A stretch of 64,000 nt of DNA from Arthrobacter sp. zg-Y820 (GTDB lineage: Bacteria > Actinomycetota > Actinomycetes > Actinomycetales > Micrococcaceae): assembly GCF_030142155.1 (NCBI RefSeq), contig NZ_CP126247.1:186001-250000 (forward strand), read 5' to 3'. Both the position numbers and the translations under genes were made by a program. The stretch's first letter is position 1. Each line of letters starts with the position of its first letter. Positions 39,180 to 47,564 of the stretch are shown piece by piece. The notes under the pieces were generated by a model. It did not search any database and had not been told where the DNA came from. It worked only from the letters and a program-made list of their open reading frames with translations.

Positions 39180-40837
39180 TTCGTTTGGAGGAATGGCAGC
39201 CAGTTGGGGGACTTCATCTGGAGCCGAATGCGATGGCCGCCGTTCGCGAAATCGAAAACAACGTGGTGGTCACGGCTGGCCCGGGCGCAGGTAAGACTGA
39301 GCTCTTGGCGCAGAGAGCAGATTTTTTGTTCCGCACGGGCGCGTCACCCTACCCGCGGCGCATTTTGGCCATTTCATTCAAGACCGATGCGGCGCGGAAC
39401 CTGCAGGATCGAGTGCGTAGTCGCTCCGGAGCGCAGTATGCAGCGCGTTTCGATAGCTTCACCTTCCACGCCTTCGCAAAACGGCTGATCGACAATTACC
39501 GTCCTGCTCTCACCGGCCTGAATGCGCTGTTGCCGGACTACCGCGTCGATCCTGACACTCGCATCAAGGGCGAGCAGATCACCTTCAAAGAGTTTGTGCC
39601 CTTTGCGCTCGAGATTCTTGAGGAAAATGCTTATGCACGCGGTGCGCTACGGCAAACCTACAGCCACGTATTCCTCGACGAGTTCCAAGACGCGACGGGA
39701 GAGCAATACTCCTTGGTGAAAGCCGGTTTCGCCGGCATCGACGCCCGCTTGACTGCCGTTGGGGACGTCAAGCAGCGAATCATGGCCTGGGCGGGCGCGC
39801 TCGACGGCGTGATGGAGACGTTCGCGACTGACTTTGCGGCGGAGTCACGTCCGTTGTACCAAAACTTCCGTTCTAAGCCGCGACTCCGTCGGATGCAGAA
39901 CCGCATGGTCCATGACATGGATCCTGCCGCAGCTAGTCCAGCCTCGGACCTTGTAGGAGATGAGGGCGAAATACAGGTGCTGCCATTCAATACAGATGAT
40001 GAAGAGGCCGCCGGTGTCGCCGACATCCTAGAAACGTGGCTCGCGAATGGAACACCGCACAGTGAGATCGCCGTCCTGATTCGCAACCAACCGCATCTAG
40101 TCGGTGCGGTCATCGGGAAGGAACTCGCCGCTCGCGGAATCGCGTATCGAAATGAGCAAGAGTCCCAAGACCTGACCGCGGAGCCGGCGGCGGCGTTGAT
40201 CTTGAACTTCCTGCGGGTTGTCGCGGACGATCGTCGTCCAGATGCCTATGCAGAACTTATTCGCGTCGCTACACGAACAGGTGACAGCGAGACTGAGAGT
40301 CTGATGTTCGAAAGCCTGCTGCGCCAGCATCTCCGTGATGCGCGCGCAACTGTTCGAACGCAGAACTTCGACCAGACGGATTTTGGCTCATGGAGGCCGA
40401 TTATTGCGGATTACCTTCGGCTCGTCCCACGCTCGCAGCTCAATGCCCTGTCGCCGTCGTACCACCAAGGAAGCCGTCTCGACGGGGTTCTGAAAGATAC
40501 GATCGAGGCCTTCAATCGAGAGCTTGCCATCGATGGAGACGCAGTTGGAGCACTCAATCGTCTCTCTGAGGAGGACGCGGTTCGATTCTTCACTATTCAC
40601 AAGTGCAAGGGGCTGGAGTTTGAAAAGGTTATCGTTGTCGGTGTCGAGACGGAACTGTTCTTTGGGAAACCTTCTGACGCCAAGTCGGAGTTTTTCGTCG
40701 CGATCTCGCGAGCAAAGGACGAGTTGATCGTGACGCACTCGGCTTTCCGCACCAAACCTGAAGGCGCTAATGCTCGTTGGTCCGAGGAACGGACTGCATA
40801 CGAGGAACTGCTCCGCTATGCGGTGGAGCCTGCCTAG
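39176..40837 (+). CDS. gajB: Gabija protein GajB (UvrD/Rep-like helicase)
   Basis: The 553-residue SF1A helicase has motif I 'VVTAGPGAGKTELLAQ' near residue 31, motif II 'HVFLDEFQDATGEQYSL' near 163, motif III 'LTAVGDVKQRIMAWAGA', and motifs V-VI-like 'FFTIHKCKGLEFEKVIVVG' near 470 and 'FFVAISRAKDELIVTHS'. The start GTG overlaps the gajA TGA (GTGA), so GajA and GajB are made together. Length and order fit Gabija, where GajB senses DNA ends and activates GajA. Same low-GC character as gajA. Alternative: a generic OLD-UvrD pair. Confidence 0.88.
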   Translation: MIRLEEWQPVGGLHLEPNAMAAVREIENNVVVTAGPGAGKTELLAQRADFLFRTGASPYPRRILAISFKTDAARNLQDRVRSRSGAQYAARFDSFTFHAFAKRLIDNYRPALTGLNALLPDYRVDPDTRIKGEQITFKEFVPFALEILEENAYARGALRQTYSHVFLDEFQDATGEQYSLVKAGFAGIDARLTAVGDVKQRIMAWAGALDGVMETFATDFAAESRPLYQNFRSKPRLRRMQNRMVHDMDPAAASPASDLVGDEGEIQVLPFNTDDEEAAGVADILETWLANGTPHSEIAVLIRNQPHLVGAVIGKELAARGIAYRNEQESQDLTAEPAAALILNFLRVVADDRRPDAYAELIRVATRTGDSETESLMFESLLRQHLRDARATVRTQNFDQTDFGSWRPIIADYLRLVPRSQLNALSPSYHQGSRLDGVLKDTIEAFNRELAIDGDAVGALNRLSEEDAVRFFTIHKCKGLEFEKVIVVGVETELFFGKPSDAKSEFFVAISRAKDELIVTHSAFRTKPEGANARWSEERTAYEELLRYAVEPA

Positions 40838-41190
40838 CATGGCAAGGCCGTGCGCCTTAACGAACTAGCGGGTGGCTCGATTCTGCGCTCAGAATGGTTC
40901 AAGGAGCCGCAGGAATGCCTGGCCGGCATCTTCCGCAATACTTAGGCGAGGCATGCCAGCGTTGAAGCACGCTGCATATCCACCCAAACTCCGCGGGGTC
41001 CTCGCCTTGGAAAGTCCAAGTATCATCCGATGGTCAGGCGGTTCCTGGTTCTGGTCCTGGTCGCCGTGCGTGGTGACGCTACCGCTCTGGCCATGGTGAA
41101 ACGGGTCTTCGCTCGGAACGGCAATGGCAACGACGAGCCCGCACTTTGGTGTGCGCATTTGCGACCATTCGCGGCGTGTACTGTTTCCCT

Positions 41191-42228
41191 GTGGAAGAAA
41201 CAAAGCCCCTGACCGCGCCCGGGATTCATTTCGGATGGGTGACGGTCCTTGCCCTTTTCGGCGCCGCCGTCACTTACCTTGCCTTCTGGGGTCCATTCTT
41301 CGTTCCAGCCCTTGGCGTCAACGCCGTCGCGGTATGGCAGTCAATTTGCACGAGTTTCGGGGTAGCCGTGTTTTCCGCCGCCGTACTGCTGCTGTTCGAA
41401 CCCAAGCTCCGCAAAGCCATCACCCAATCAGTCACAGCAGATGTGAAGAAGGACGTGCGAGATGCCGTCCACGCTGACTTGAACGAACGACTGGCGCCCC
41501 TGTCAGAACGTATAAATTCGCTATATGATGCAAGGCTGGCTGAACAGGAAACGATCATCAAGGGCCTTGCAAGCGATTTCACCCACGAACGCGTTTTGCA
41601 ATCCTTCAGACACGCTTCGGACGTAAGCGCTCTCGCTAACGACTCCATAGTAGTCCAGGCAGAGGACGAACCGGGGAGACTTCATATCGGTTTGCAGTGG
41701 AGGCTCACGAATGAGCTACAGAGTTATAACAACCCGAGCTATCAGGGAGCCACGCCACAGGAGGAATGCAAGGCGCTGCATCTTAGTGCCAGCGGCTCCG
41801 GAATTTATGCAGAGGTAGTCTGGGACCCAGCCGACCAATTCGACAGAGCGGCTCTAAACTTGGCAGGGGAACTGGCTCGCATGCGCCAGCGGGGCCTAGC
41901 CGAAAGAATCGACTGGAATTCCATTCTTCCTCGTTTTGAAAAGGGAATTAAAGTCGCGGTTGATGCCAGCAATAACGTTCCTGGTTCCCTCCCATTCAAG
42001 AGTGGCCTGGTGGAAGTCGCGGGACCCGATTTGGCACCGTGGTACCTGACAAGTGATGGACTGCATTATCCGAGCCAAAACTGGTTCCTGCCTAGGCTGC
42101 AAATTGGCTCTAAGAGAGGGTGGCCTAATCCCGGTGCGGAAAAGGAAGTCAAAAAACCTGAATGGGCTGTTTCGAAGGAATGGGACTATATTATCGATAG
42201 TGCACGATCGCATTTTAGTCACTGGTGA
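41191..42228 (+). CDS. two-TM coiled-coil protein of unknown function in the defence island
   Basis: About 345 residues. Two TM segments near the N-terminus ('VTVLALFGAAVTYLAFWGPFF', 'SFGVAVFSAAVLLLF') are followed by a coiled coil of about 60 residues ('DVRDAVHADLNERLAPLSERINSLYDARL') and a soluble C-terminal domain of about 200 residues that I do not recognise, ending 'EWDYIIDSARSHFSHW'. The start GTG at 41,191 is chosen because TACTGT lies 6 nt upstream (leaderless form); an ATG at 41,146 is possible. GC is low as in gajAB. Its position between two defence systems suggests an effector or accessory role, which is only inference. The 350 bp after gajB hold no clear gene. Confidence 0.6.
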   Translation: MEETKPLTAPGIHFGWVTVLALFGAAVTYLAFWGPFFVPALGVNAVAVWQSICTSFGVAVFSAAVLLLFEPKLRKAITQSVTADVKKDVRDAVHADLNERLAPLSERINSLYDARLAEQETIIKGLASDFTHERVLQSFRHASDVSALANDSIVVQAEDEPGRLHIGLQWRLTNELQSYNNPSYQGATPQEECKALHLSASGSGIYAEVVWDPADQFDRAALNLAGELARMRQRGLAERIDWNSILPRFEKGIKVAVDASNNVPGSLPFKSGLVEVAGPDLAPWYLTSDGLHYPSQNWFLPRLQIGSKRGWPNPGAEKEVKKPEWAVSKEWDYIIDSARSHFSHW

Positions 42229-42251
42229 CAGGATCCCCTGCACGTCACGGT

Positions 42252-42470
42252 GGTAGCCGAGCGTAACCGGGTGCAGCGCCCAGCGGGCGAAGCAATTTCC
42301 TCGACAGCGAGCAGGCCCGCCAGCCTGCGGCCCAGCTCACCCATAAATTCTTCGGTGACACGGTCTAGGCCCGCGAGTTCGGAGGAGGTTGGCGCCCTCG
42401 CCGATCCAGGCCCACAGTATGGTCTGCAGCTTCTGGTCGCTGTGGATGGTGAGCCCATCAGTGGCAGCCT
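42252..42470 (-). pseudogene. fragment of the SCO1664-family gene (C-terminal part)
   Basis: The 220 bp align by eye, with many substitutions and at least one frameshift, to the 3' part of the intact gene at 54,686-55,453 (54,742-54,960). Readable pieces include 'EEIASPAGRCTRLRSA' and 'MGELGRRLAGLLAVEE'. No start and no reading frame survives. It flanks the OLD-family gene on the left; a second decayed copy flanks it on the right. The rest of 42,471-42,723 holds nothing recognisable. Confidence 0.8.
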
Positions 42471-42723
42471 AGCAAATCTGAGCGGTTCAACCGGGCCCTG
42501 AATGAAGGGTGGTGCTACAGGGGGGGAGCGTCGCCTCCAGGCAGGCCGCATCGATGTTCTGGAACCATGGATAGACTGCTATCTGCGTTGGAGGCGCGGC
42601 GCCCATCAGCCGGTGTAAACATTGCCTGGATACCATATCGTCGCTGGTTGCAATAGTTTCGCCATGCATTAGCCGGCGTGCAGGGCTAGGGCGGCGACGA
42701 TTCTGCAGTAGGATGATCGAGAT

Positions 42724-44436
42724 ATGACAATCATTAATGGTTTCTCCTTTCAGGGGTATAGAAGTTTTTCATCGTCTCGCCCGGCAACGCTTATGCCCCT
42801 CGGCAAGATGAATCTTATTGTCGGGAAAAATAATACGGGTAAGTCCAATATCCTGCGAGTTATTGCTGATACTTATACTAATAGTTCTGTTGCTGGCTCG
42901 GTCTGGGATCGCCCTCTTGGGGAGTCCGAAAATGACTTCCGAACGCGCGAATTCTGTGCGCTTGCAGATATCCTCGCCTGGCCGGACGTGTCTAATCTAC
43001 CCGAGCGGCATCGAGGTTTGCTCGAGGCGTTCATCTGCGATCCGGGATTCGCTAGCCAGACCCCCGAAAAGGGTGTCTGGTTTGGTATCACAAAAGGGCG
43101 GCAATTCTATACTTTAAATGATCCATGGAATACTTTGAGTGAGATTCAAAACATCCATGTTGCAGGAGGTCTGTCAGGAGCACTGTCCGGGCGAAGTGGT
43201 GGATCACTGGAGCAGGATGTGAGTCGAGTGTTGGGATGGATTTTGAACGCCAAACCAACTGCATTAACTACCGCGTACACCGTTGAAGGTGTAAGGACAA
43301 TCTCGGCCGACAGTACCCAAGCGCCGGATCTGAACGGTCTTAGTATCAAACGTCGACTGTTGGAGTTGCAGAACCCGTCGACGGACCGCTTGAAAGACAA
43401 GGAAGTCTTCGTTAAGTTGCAGGACTTCGTGCGAGCGGTCTTGGATAATGCGGAAATAACGATCGATATACCTCATGACTTGTCAACGATCCACATAACA
43501 CAAAATGGCCATACGCTGCCAATTGAGAACACTGGGACCGGTATTCATGAAGTGGTAATTCTTGCAGCCGCTGCGACGATAACTCAGGATTCTATTCTCT
43601 GTATCGAGGAGCCTGAGGTGCATTTGCATCCCATACTGCAACGAAAGCTTCTTCGCTATTTAGTGTCAAATACGACTAACCAGTACTTTATTGCAACTCA
43701 TTCTGCGCACTTGTTGGATTCGCAACTCGGTAGCATATTCCATGTTTCACGCGAGGATGATGTTTCAAGTGTTCGCTTTGCCGGTGCTGCGAGGGACCGA
43801 GCGTCCGTGTGTGCGGATCTCGGATACCGCCCTTCAGACCTCGTACAAACAAATGCCGTCCTGTGGGTTGAGGGGCCCTCGGATCGCATCTACCTAAAGC
43901 ATTGGATCGAACAACTTGCGCCAAACCAGTTCGTTGAAGGAACTCACTATTCCGTGATGTTCTACGGTGGAGCGCTGCTTAGCGCACTGTCACCACTCGA
44001 TGCCGAAGAAGTTGAAGAGTTCATCTCCCTGCGGAACCTTAACCGATACGTGGTGGTCCTGATTGACTCCGACAAGAAATACGCAAGTGCCCGCCTGAAT
44101 GAAAGTAAACGACGCGTAATCAGTGGCGTAGACGAAGACCCCTCCACGGGCTTTGCATGGGTGACTGCCGGTTACACAATCGAGAATTACCTTCCGGAAC
44201 CGGTGCTTAGTGCGTCTATACACGCTGCGCACCCCTCCACCGCCAAACGCGAATTAGCACCGCAGCACAGGTGGTCGAATCCCTTGGCGAGTGATCGGCT
44301 TGGTATTCAGCAGCCCAGCAAGGTTGCGATTGCAAAGTGCGCAACGCGCGGGAGGGCTAACGTATGGCCTCTAGACTTGAAGAACCGAGTGGAGAAGGTC
44401 ATCGAGGTCATCCGGAACGCCAACGCTCACACATGA
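42724..44436 (+). CDS. single-gene OLD-family ATPase with TOPRIM nuclease domain
   Basis: The 570-residue protein has Walker A 'IVGKNNTGKSNILRV' at residues 32-46, Walker B 'SILCIEEPEVHLHP' near 290, H-loop 'YFIATHSAHLLDSQ' near 322, then TOPRIM 'AVLWVEGPSDRIYLKHW' near 380 and 'YVVVLIDSDKKYASA' near 442. These are the marks of class 1 OLD-type nucleases, active in phage and foreign-DNA defence. No helicase or reverse transcriptase partner lies next to it. GC is clearly below the chromosome and the gene is bracketed by decayed SCO1664 fragments, so it looks inserted. An AGGA lies about 10 nt before the ATG. Confidence 0.85.
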   Translation: MTIINGFSFQGYRSFSSSRPATLMPLGKMNLIVGKNNTGKSNILRVIADTYTNSSVAGSVWDRPLGESENDFRTREFCALADILAWPDVSNLPERHRGLLEAFICDPGFASQTPEKGVWFGITKGRQFYTLNDPWNTLSEIQNIHVAGGLSGALSGRSGGSLEQDVSRVLGWILNAKPTALTTAYTVEGVRTISADSTQAPDLNGLSIKRRLLELQNPSTDRLKDKEVFVKLQDFVRAVLDNAEITIDIPHDLSTIHITQNGHTLPIENTGTGIHEVVILAAAATITQDSILCIEEPEVHLHPILQRKLLRYLVSNTTNQYFIATHSAHLLDSQLGSIFHVSREDDVSSVRFAGAARDRASVCADLGYRPSDLVQTNAVLWVEGPSDRIYLKHWIEQLAPNQFVEGTHYSVMFYGGALLSALSPLDAEEVEEFISLRNLNRYVVVLIDSDKKYASARLNESKRRVISGVDEDPSTGFAWVTAGYTIENYLPEPVLSASIHAAHPSTAKRELAPQHRWSNPLASDRLGIQQPSKVAIAKCATRGRANVWPLDLKNRVEKVIEVIRNANAHT

Positions 44437-44679
44437 TTTAGCCAGTATGGTGAACGCCGGGTCCGTAGAAACTGCAACCCCTCTGAGGTTCCCAAGACGC
44501 CCTCGTTTCTGTTGTCGCGGCGTTCTCCCCAAAACAAATTCGTCAACTATGAGCGGACGGGACAGCGTGTAAGCGCGATAGGGTTGGCAGGAAGGCACTT
44601 TCCATCTTTAATCACGATAAAATGCTGAATCGATTTTTCTGGGGCGTCCGGGCCCGGAGCTAACCGAAAGTTGCCCTAG

Positions 44680-45282
44680 AACAGAGGCCAGGGCGCCACC
44701 GGCATCCCGCCGCGCGGAGCCGGAAAGCCGGAAAGCACCCTGCCGAGCGCAACCGGGCGCAGCGCGCAGCGAGGGCAGCGATTTCCTCTGCGGTGAGTAG
44801 GTTCGCCAGTTGCTGGCCCAGTTCACCCCTCAGCCCGGAGAGAACACGGTCCACGCCGTCGAGTTCCTCAGGAATCAGCGCCTCTCCGATCCAGCCCCAC
44901 AGCACCGTGCGCAGCTTGTGGTCGCGGTGAAAGGTCAGCCCGTGGTCCACGCCGTACGTGTGGCCGTCGCTCATCGCGAGGATGCGGTCGCCTTTGCGGT
45001 CGGCATTGTTGACGACGACGTTGAACACCACCATCCGCCGCAGCGCCGCGGTGTTTTCATGCACGAGGGCAAAAACCCGACCGTTTTGATCCTTACCCTC
45101 AAGGACCTGCTTCCAGCCCGTGGCGGGCACCTCACGCCGGCGCGGAACTGTTCCTGAACGGGCTCGAGATCGTCATTGTCCACGAGTTCGATGGGCGTGC
45201 TCGCTGGAACGTGGAAGGGGTTGCCGTCGATGGTGATGAGCTGGTCAAGGATCTCGTCCATTTTCTCGGCGAGCTGAGTCAG
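44680..45282 (-). pseudogene. SCO1664-DUF3090 composite gene remnant with internal deletion
   Basis: From 44,680 to about 45,125 the DNA matches the 3' two-thirds of the intact SCO1664-family gene (54,686-55,453), for example 'GWKQVLEGKDQNGRVFALVHE', 'NNADRKGDRILAMSDGHTYGVDHGL' and 'RTVLWGWIGEALIPEELDGVDR'. At about 45,128 it jumps directly into the middle of the DUF3090 gene (from about 55,725) and runs to 45,282 ('KMDEILDQLITIDGNPFHVP'). About 590 bp present in the intact copy are missing at the joint. The protein is truncated at both ends. The spacer 44,437-44,679 shows nothing. Confidence 0.85.
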
Positions 45283-45375
45283 GGACGACACCCGGGCCGG
45301 ATTGGCATGGATCAGGGCATGTGGGAAATAGTCGCTTCAAAGGGCCGCCCGCGGGGCGCCCTCTTTTAGTCCTCC

Positions 45376-45735
45376 TTAGAGTCGCCGGGACTTAACCGAG
45401 ATCACCGGGGCGTTGGCTTCGAGCAGTATCTGCTGCGCCGCGCTGCCGAGCAGGAACTTACCCACCGGGCTGCGGTGCTTGACACCGATCACCACAGCGG
45501 AGGCGTCGACCTCTTCAGCGGCGTCGAGGAGATCGCCCACGGCGTCGTGATTGCGGGCATCCGGCAAACGATAGGTGACCGGTACGCCGTTGAGCTCGGC
45601 GCCTTCCGCGTCGAGCTGGGTGCCTTCCAGATTGAAAACCATCAGGTCTTCCTGACGGCGCCGGGCTTCTTCAATGGAGGCGGTAAGTGCGGCCTCGCCC
45701 TCGGGAGTGCTGGTGCGAGCAACGATGACGGTCAT
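45376..45735 (-). CDS. universal stress protein-like (UspA) domain protein
   Basis: The 119-residue short UspA-type protein: 'MTVIVARTSTPEGEAALTASIEEARRRQEDLMVFN', a middle 'DLLDAAEEVDASAVVIGVKHRSPVGKFLLGSAAQQILLEANAPVISVK'. The loop G-V-K-H-R-S-P-V-G-K-F-L-L-G-S is the ATP-binding G-2x-G-9x-G-(S) region in slightly altered form. The ATG at 45,735 has TTGGAG 6 nt upstream. It is divergent from the tctCBA operon; a second UspA closes the far side of it. Confidence 0.8.
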   Translation of the reverse strand: MTVIVARTSTPEGEAALTASIEEARRRQEDLMVFNLEGTQLDAEGAELNGVPVTYRLPDARNHDAVGDLLDAAEEVDASAVVIGVKHRSPVGKFLLGSAAQQILLEANAPVISVKSRRL

Positions 45736-45977
45736 GAAGTCTCCAAGGTGGGTGGGGTGAAGAAGAACGATGGAAAGTTCATTCTGCGGGCGAATTTGTT
45801 CTTCAGGTTCTCCGCACTGAGCAGTAAAAGCAAAACAGGTGCAGTTTATTAAGAGCGGCAGCCAGGCCGATCCCGTCAATATGATGCGGATCACCTAAGC
45901 TCTTTGGGTGGTTAATGCGACTTTGAGTACTAGCCAGTTTTGATGTCCCTTCACCCCCACTAAGGACAGTTGATTTC

Positions 45978-46991
45978 GTGAGTTCTTCACCAGATCGAGC
46001 CGGGTCCGGCACGCGCCGCAAGCATCCGATCTTTATGGCCGCCTATGGCATCGTGGCTGTCGCCACGATCGGTTTGGCCAGCTTCTTTTCCATCCAGTCC
46101 GCTTCCGGCGGTTCAGACATTCGTGCAAACCTCACCCTGATTGCTCCGGCAGGCGCCGGCGGGGGATGGGACACGTTCATGCGCGAGCAGCAACAGGCCA
46201 TGCGTGCCAACGGTTTGGTGAATAACACGCAGGTAGTCAACATCCCCGGGGCTGCCGGCACTATTGGCCTCGGCAAGCTCTCCACCATGTCCGGGCAGGC
46301 AAACAACCTCATGGTCACGGGCGCCGGACTGGTCGCCGGAGTGGCGCAGCTGGACTCGGCGGTGACGCACGATGACGTGCGGCCCATCGCCCGCCTGGTG
46401 GAGGAATACGACGTCGTTGTGGTTCCGGCCAGCTCCCCGTACAAGACGCTCGACGACCTCGTGCAGGCCTGGAAGGCTGACCCGGCGGCGATTGCCTGGA
46501 CCGGCGGCGGCACCTTTGACCAATTGGTCATGACCGAACTTGCTCTGGCTGCCGGAGTGGATCCCTCCACCACCACGTACATTCCCAAATCCGGCGGAGG
46601 CGAGGCGGCGCAGGCACTCATCACGGATACCGCTAAAGCTGCCACCTCGGGGTACAAGGATGTTGAGGACCAGATCAAGTCGGGGCGCCTGCGCGCCCTC
46701 GGGCTGGCTGCCCCGCAGCGGCTCGACGGCGTCGACATCCCCACCTTGACCGAGCAGGGCTATGACGTGGATCTCGCCAACTGGCGGGCCCTCGTGGCAC
46801 CTCCGGGCATCACGGACGAGGAATTCGCGGAGCTGCGGACCCTGATCGAGGAAACCATCGCGACCCCCGAGTGGCAGGACGCCGTGGAGCGCAACAAATG
46901 GGCCGATGTGTACCTCACCGGGGACGAGTTCGACGAGTTCATGACCTCGGAGCAGCAGCGCATCGGTGAACTAGTGAAGGAGATCGGCTGA
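45978..46991 (+). CDS. tctC: tripartite tricarboxylate transporter substrate-binding protein
   Basis: The 337-residue extracytoplasmic solute receptor of the TTT family starts with an uncleaved-looking or lipid-free signal ('IFMAAYGIVAVATIGLASFFSIQSA'). 'NLTLIAPAGAGGGWDTFMREQQQAM' and 'NIPGAAGTIGLGKL' are family signatures near residues 55-100, and 'IAWTGGGTFDQLVMTELALAAG' near 170 lies in the ligand cleft. Ligand likely a tricarboxylate or similar organic acid. GTG start with AAGGA about 12 nt upstream. Overlaps tctB by 1 base (ATGA form). Confidence 0.92.
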   Translation: MSSSPDRAGSGTRRKHPIFMAAYGIVAVATIGLASFFSIQSASGGSDIRANLTLIAPAGAGGGWDTFMREQQQAMRANGLVNNTQVVNIPGAAGTIGLGKLSTMSGQANNLMVTGAGLVAGVAQLDSAVTHDDVRPIARLVEEYDVVVVPASSPYKTLDDLVQAWKADPAAIAWTGGGTFDQLVMTELALAAGVDPSTTTYIPKSGGGEAAQALITDTAKAATSGYKDVEDQIKSGRLRALGLAAPQRLDGVDIPTLTEQGYDVDLANWRALVAPPGITDEEFAELRTLIEETIATPEWQDAVERNKWADVYLTGDEFDEFMTSEQQRIGELVKEIG

Positions 46992-47563
46992 TGAGCACTC
47001 CAGTGCCCTCGTCCGCAGATGCGGCGGAGCAGCCGATCGAAAAGACCGGCATTGCGGACGGACAACCTCCCGTCCGCACCTCCTGGTGGGACGGTCGCAG
47101 CGGGCTGCTCCTCTCGCTCGTTATGGTGGCCTTCAGCACTTACCTGCTGGTCGGAATCCTCACGATGGACGTGGGTGAGAGCACGGACTTTCCCGGTCCG
47201 AAGTTTTTCCCCGGCATCCTGATGGTCGCCGGTTACGTCCTGGCTGCTCTGCTGGCGCTGCACTACGTGCGTTCCCCGGAACACCCCACGGAGACTTCCT
47301 CCCGGCGTTACCGCACCTTCACGGACTGGTCAGCAGTCCTCTGGACCGCAGGAGGCTTCCTGCTCTTCGCCCTGACCTTGGAAACACTGGGCTGGATCAT
47401 CGCCGCCGCCCTGATGTTCTGGTTTGTAGCGAAGGGCTTCGGCAGCCGCCGCCCCATCTTCGACATCTCACTTGCCCTGCTGATCAGCAGCGCAGTCTAT
47501 CTGGCATTCTCAATCGGTCTGGGACTCAGCCTCCCGTCCGGCATCCTTGGAGGAGGTTTCTAG
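46991..47563 (+). CDS. tctB: tripartite tricarboxylate transporter small membrane protein TctB
   Basis: The 190-residue protein has four TM segments: 'GLLLSLVMVAFSTYLLVGIL', 'ILMVAGYVLAALLALHYV', 'VLWTAGGFLLFALTLETLGWIIAAALMFW' and 'DISLALLISSAVYLAFSIGLGLSLP'. The block 'DFPGPKFFPGILMVAGYVLAALLALHYV' is the TctB signature. The cytosolic N-terminus is acidic. Start overlaps the tctC stop; the stop is one base before the tctA ATG. Confidence 0.92.
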   Translation: MSTPVPSSADAAEQPIEKTGIADGQPPVRTSWWDGRSGLLLSLVMVAFSTYLLVGILTMDVGESTDFPGPKFFPGILMVAGYVLAALLALHYVRSPEHPTETSSRRYRTFTDWSAVLWTAGGFLLFALTLETLGWIIAAALMFWFVAKGFGSRRPIFDISLALLISSAVYLAFSIGLGLSLPSGILGGGF

Positions 47564-47564
47564 C

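Noticed and set aside
37239..40837. Other OLD-plus-helicase systems instead of Gabija
   Set aside because: The domain order, coupling and sizes match GajA-GajB best; no third conserved gene typical of other systems is adjacent.
41030..41130. Shared 18-mer TTCCTGGTTCTGGTCCT with 51,076-51,093
   Set aside because: Too short, with unrelated flanks; probably chance in T/G-rich sequence coding hydrophobic residues.
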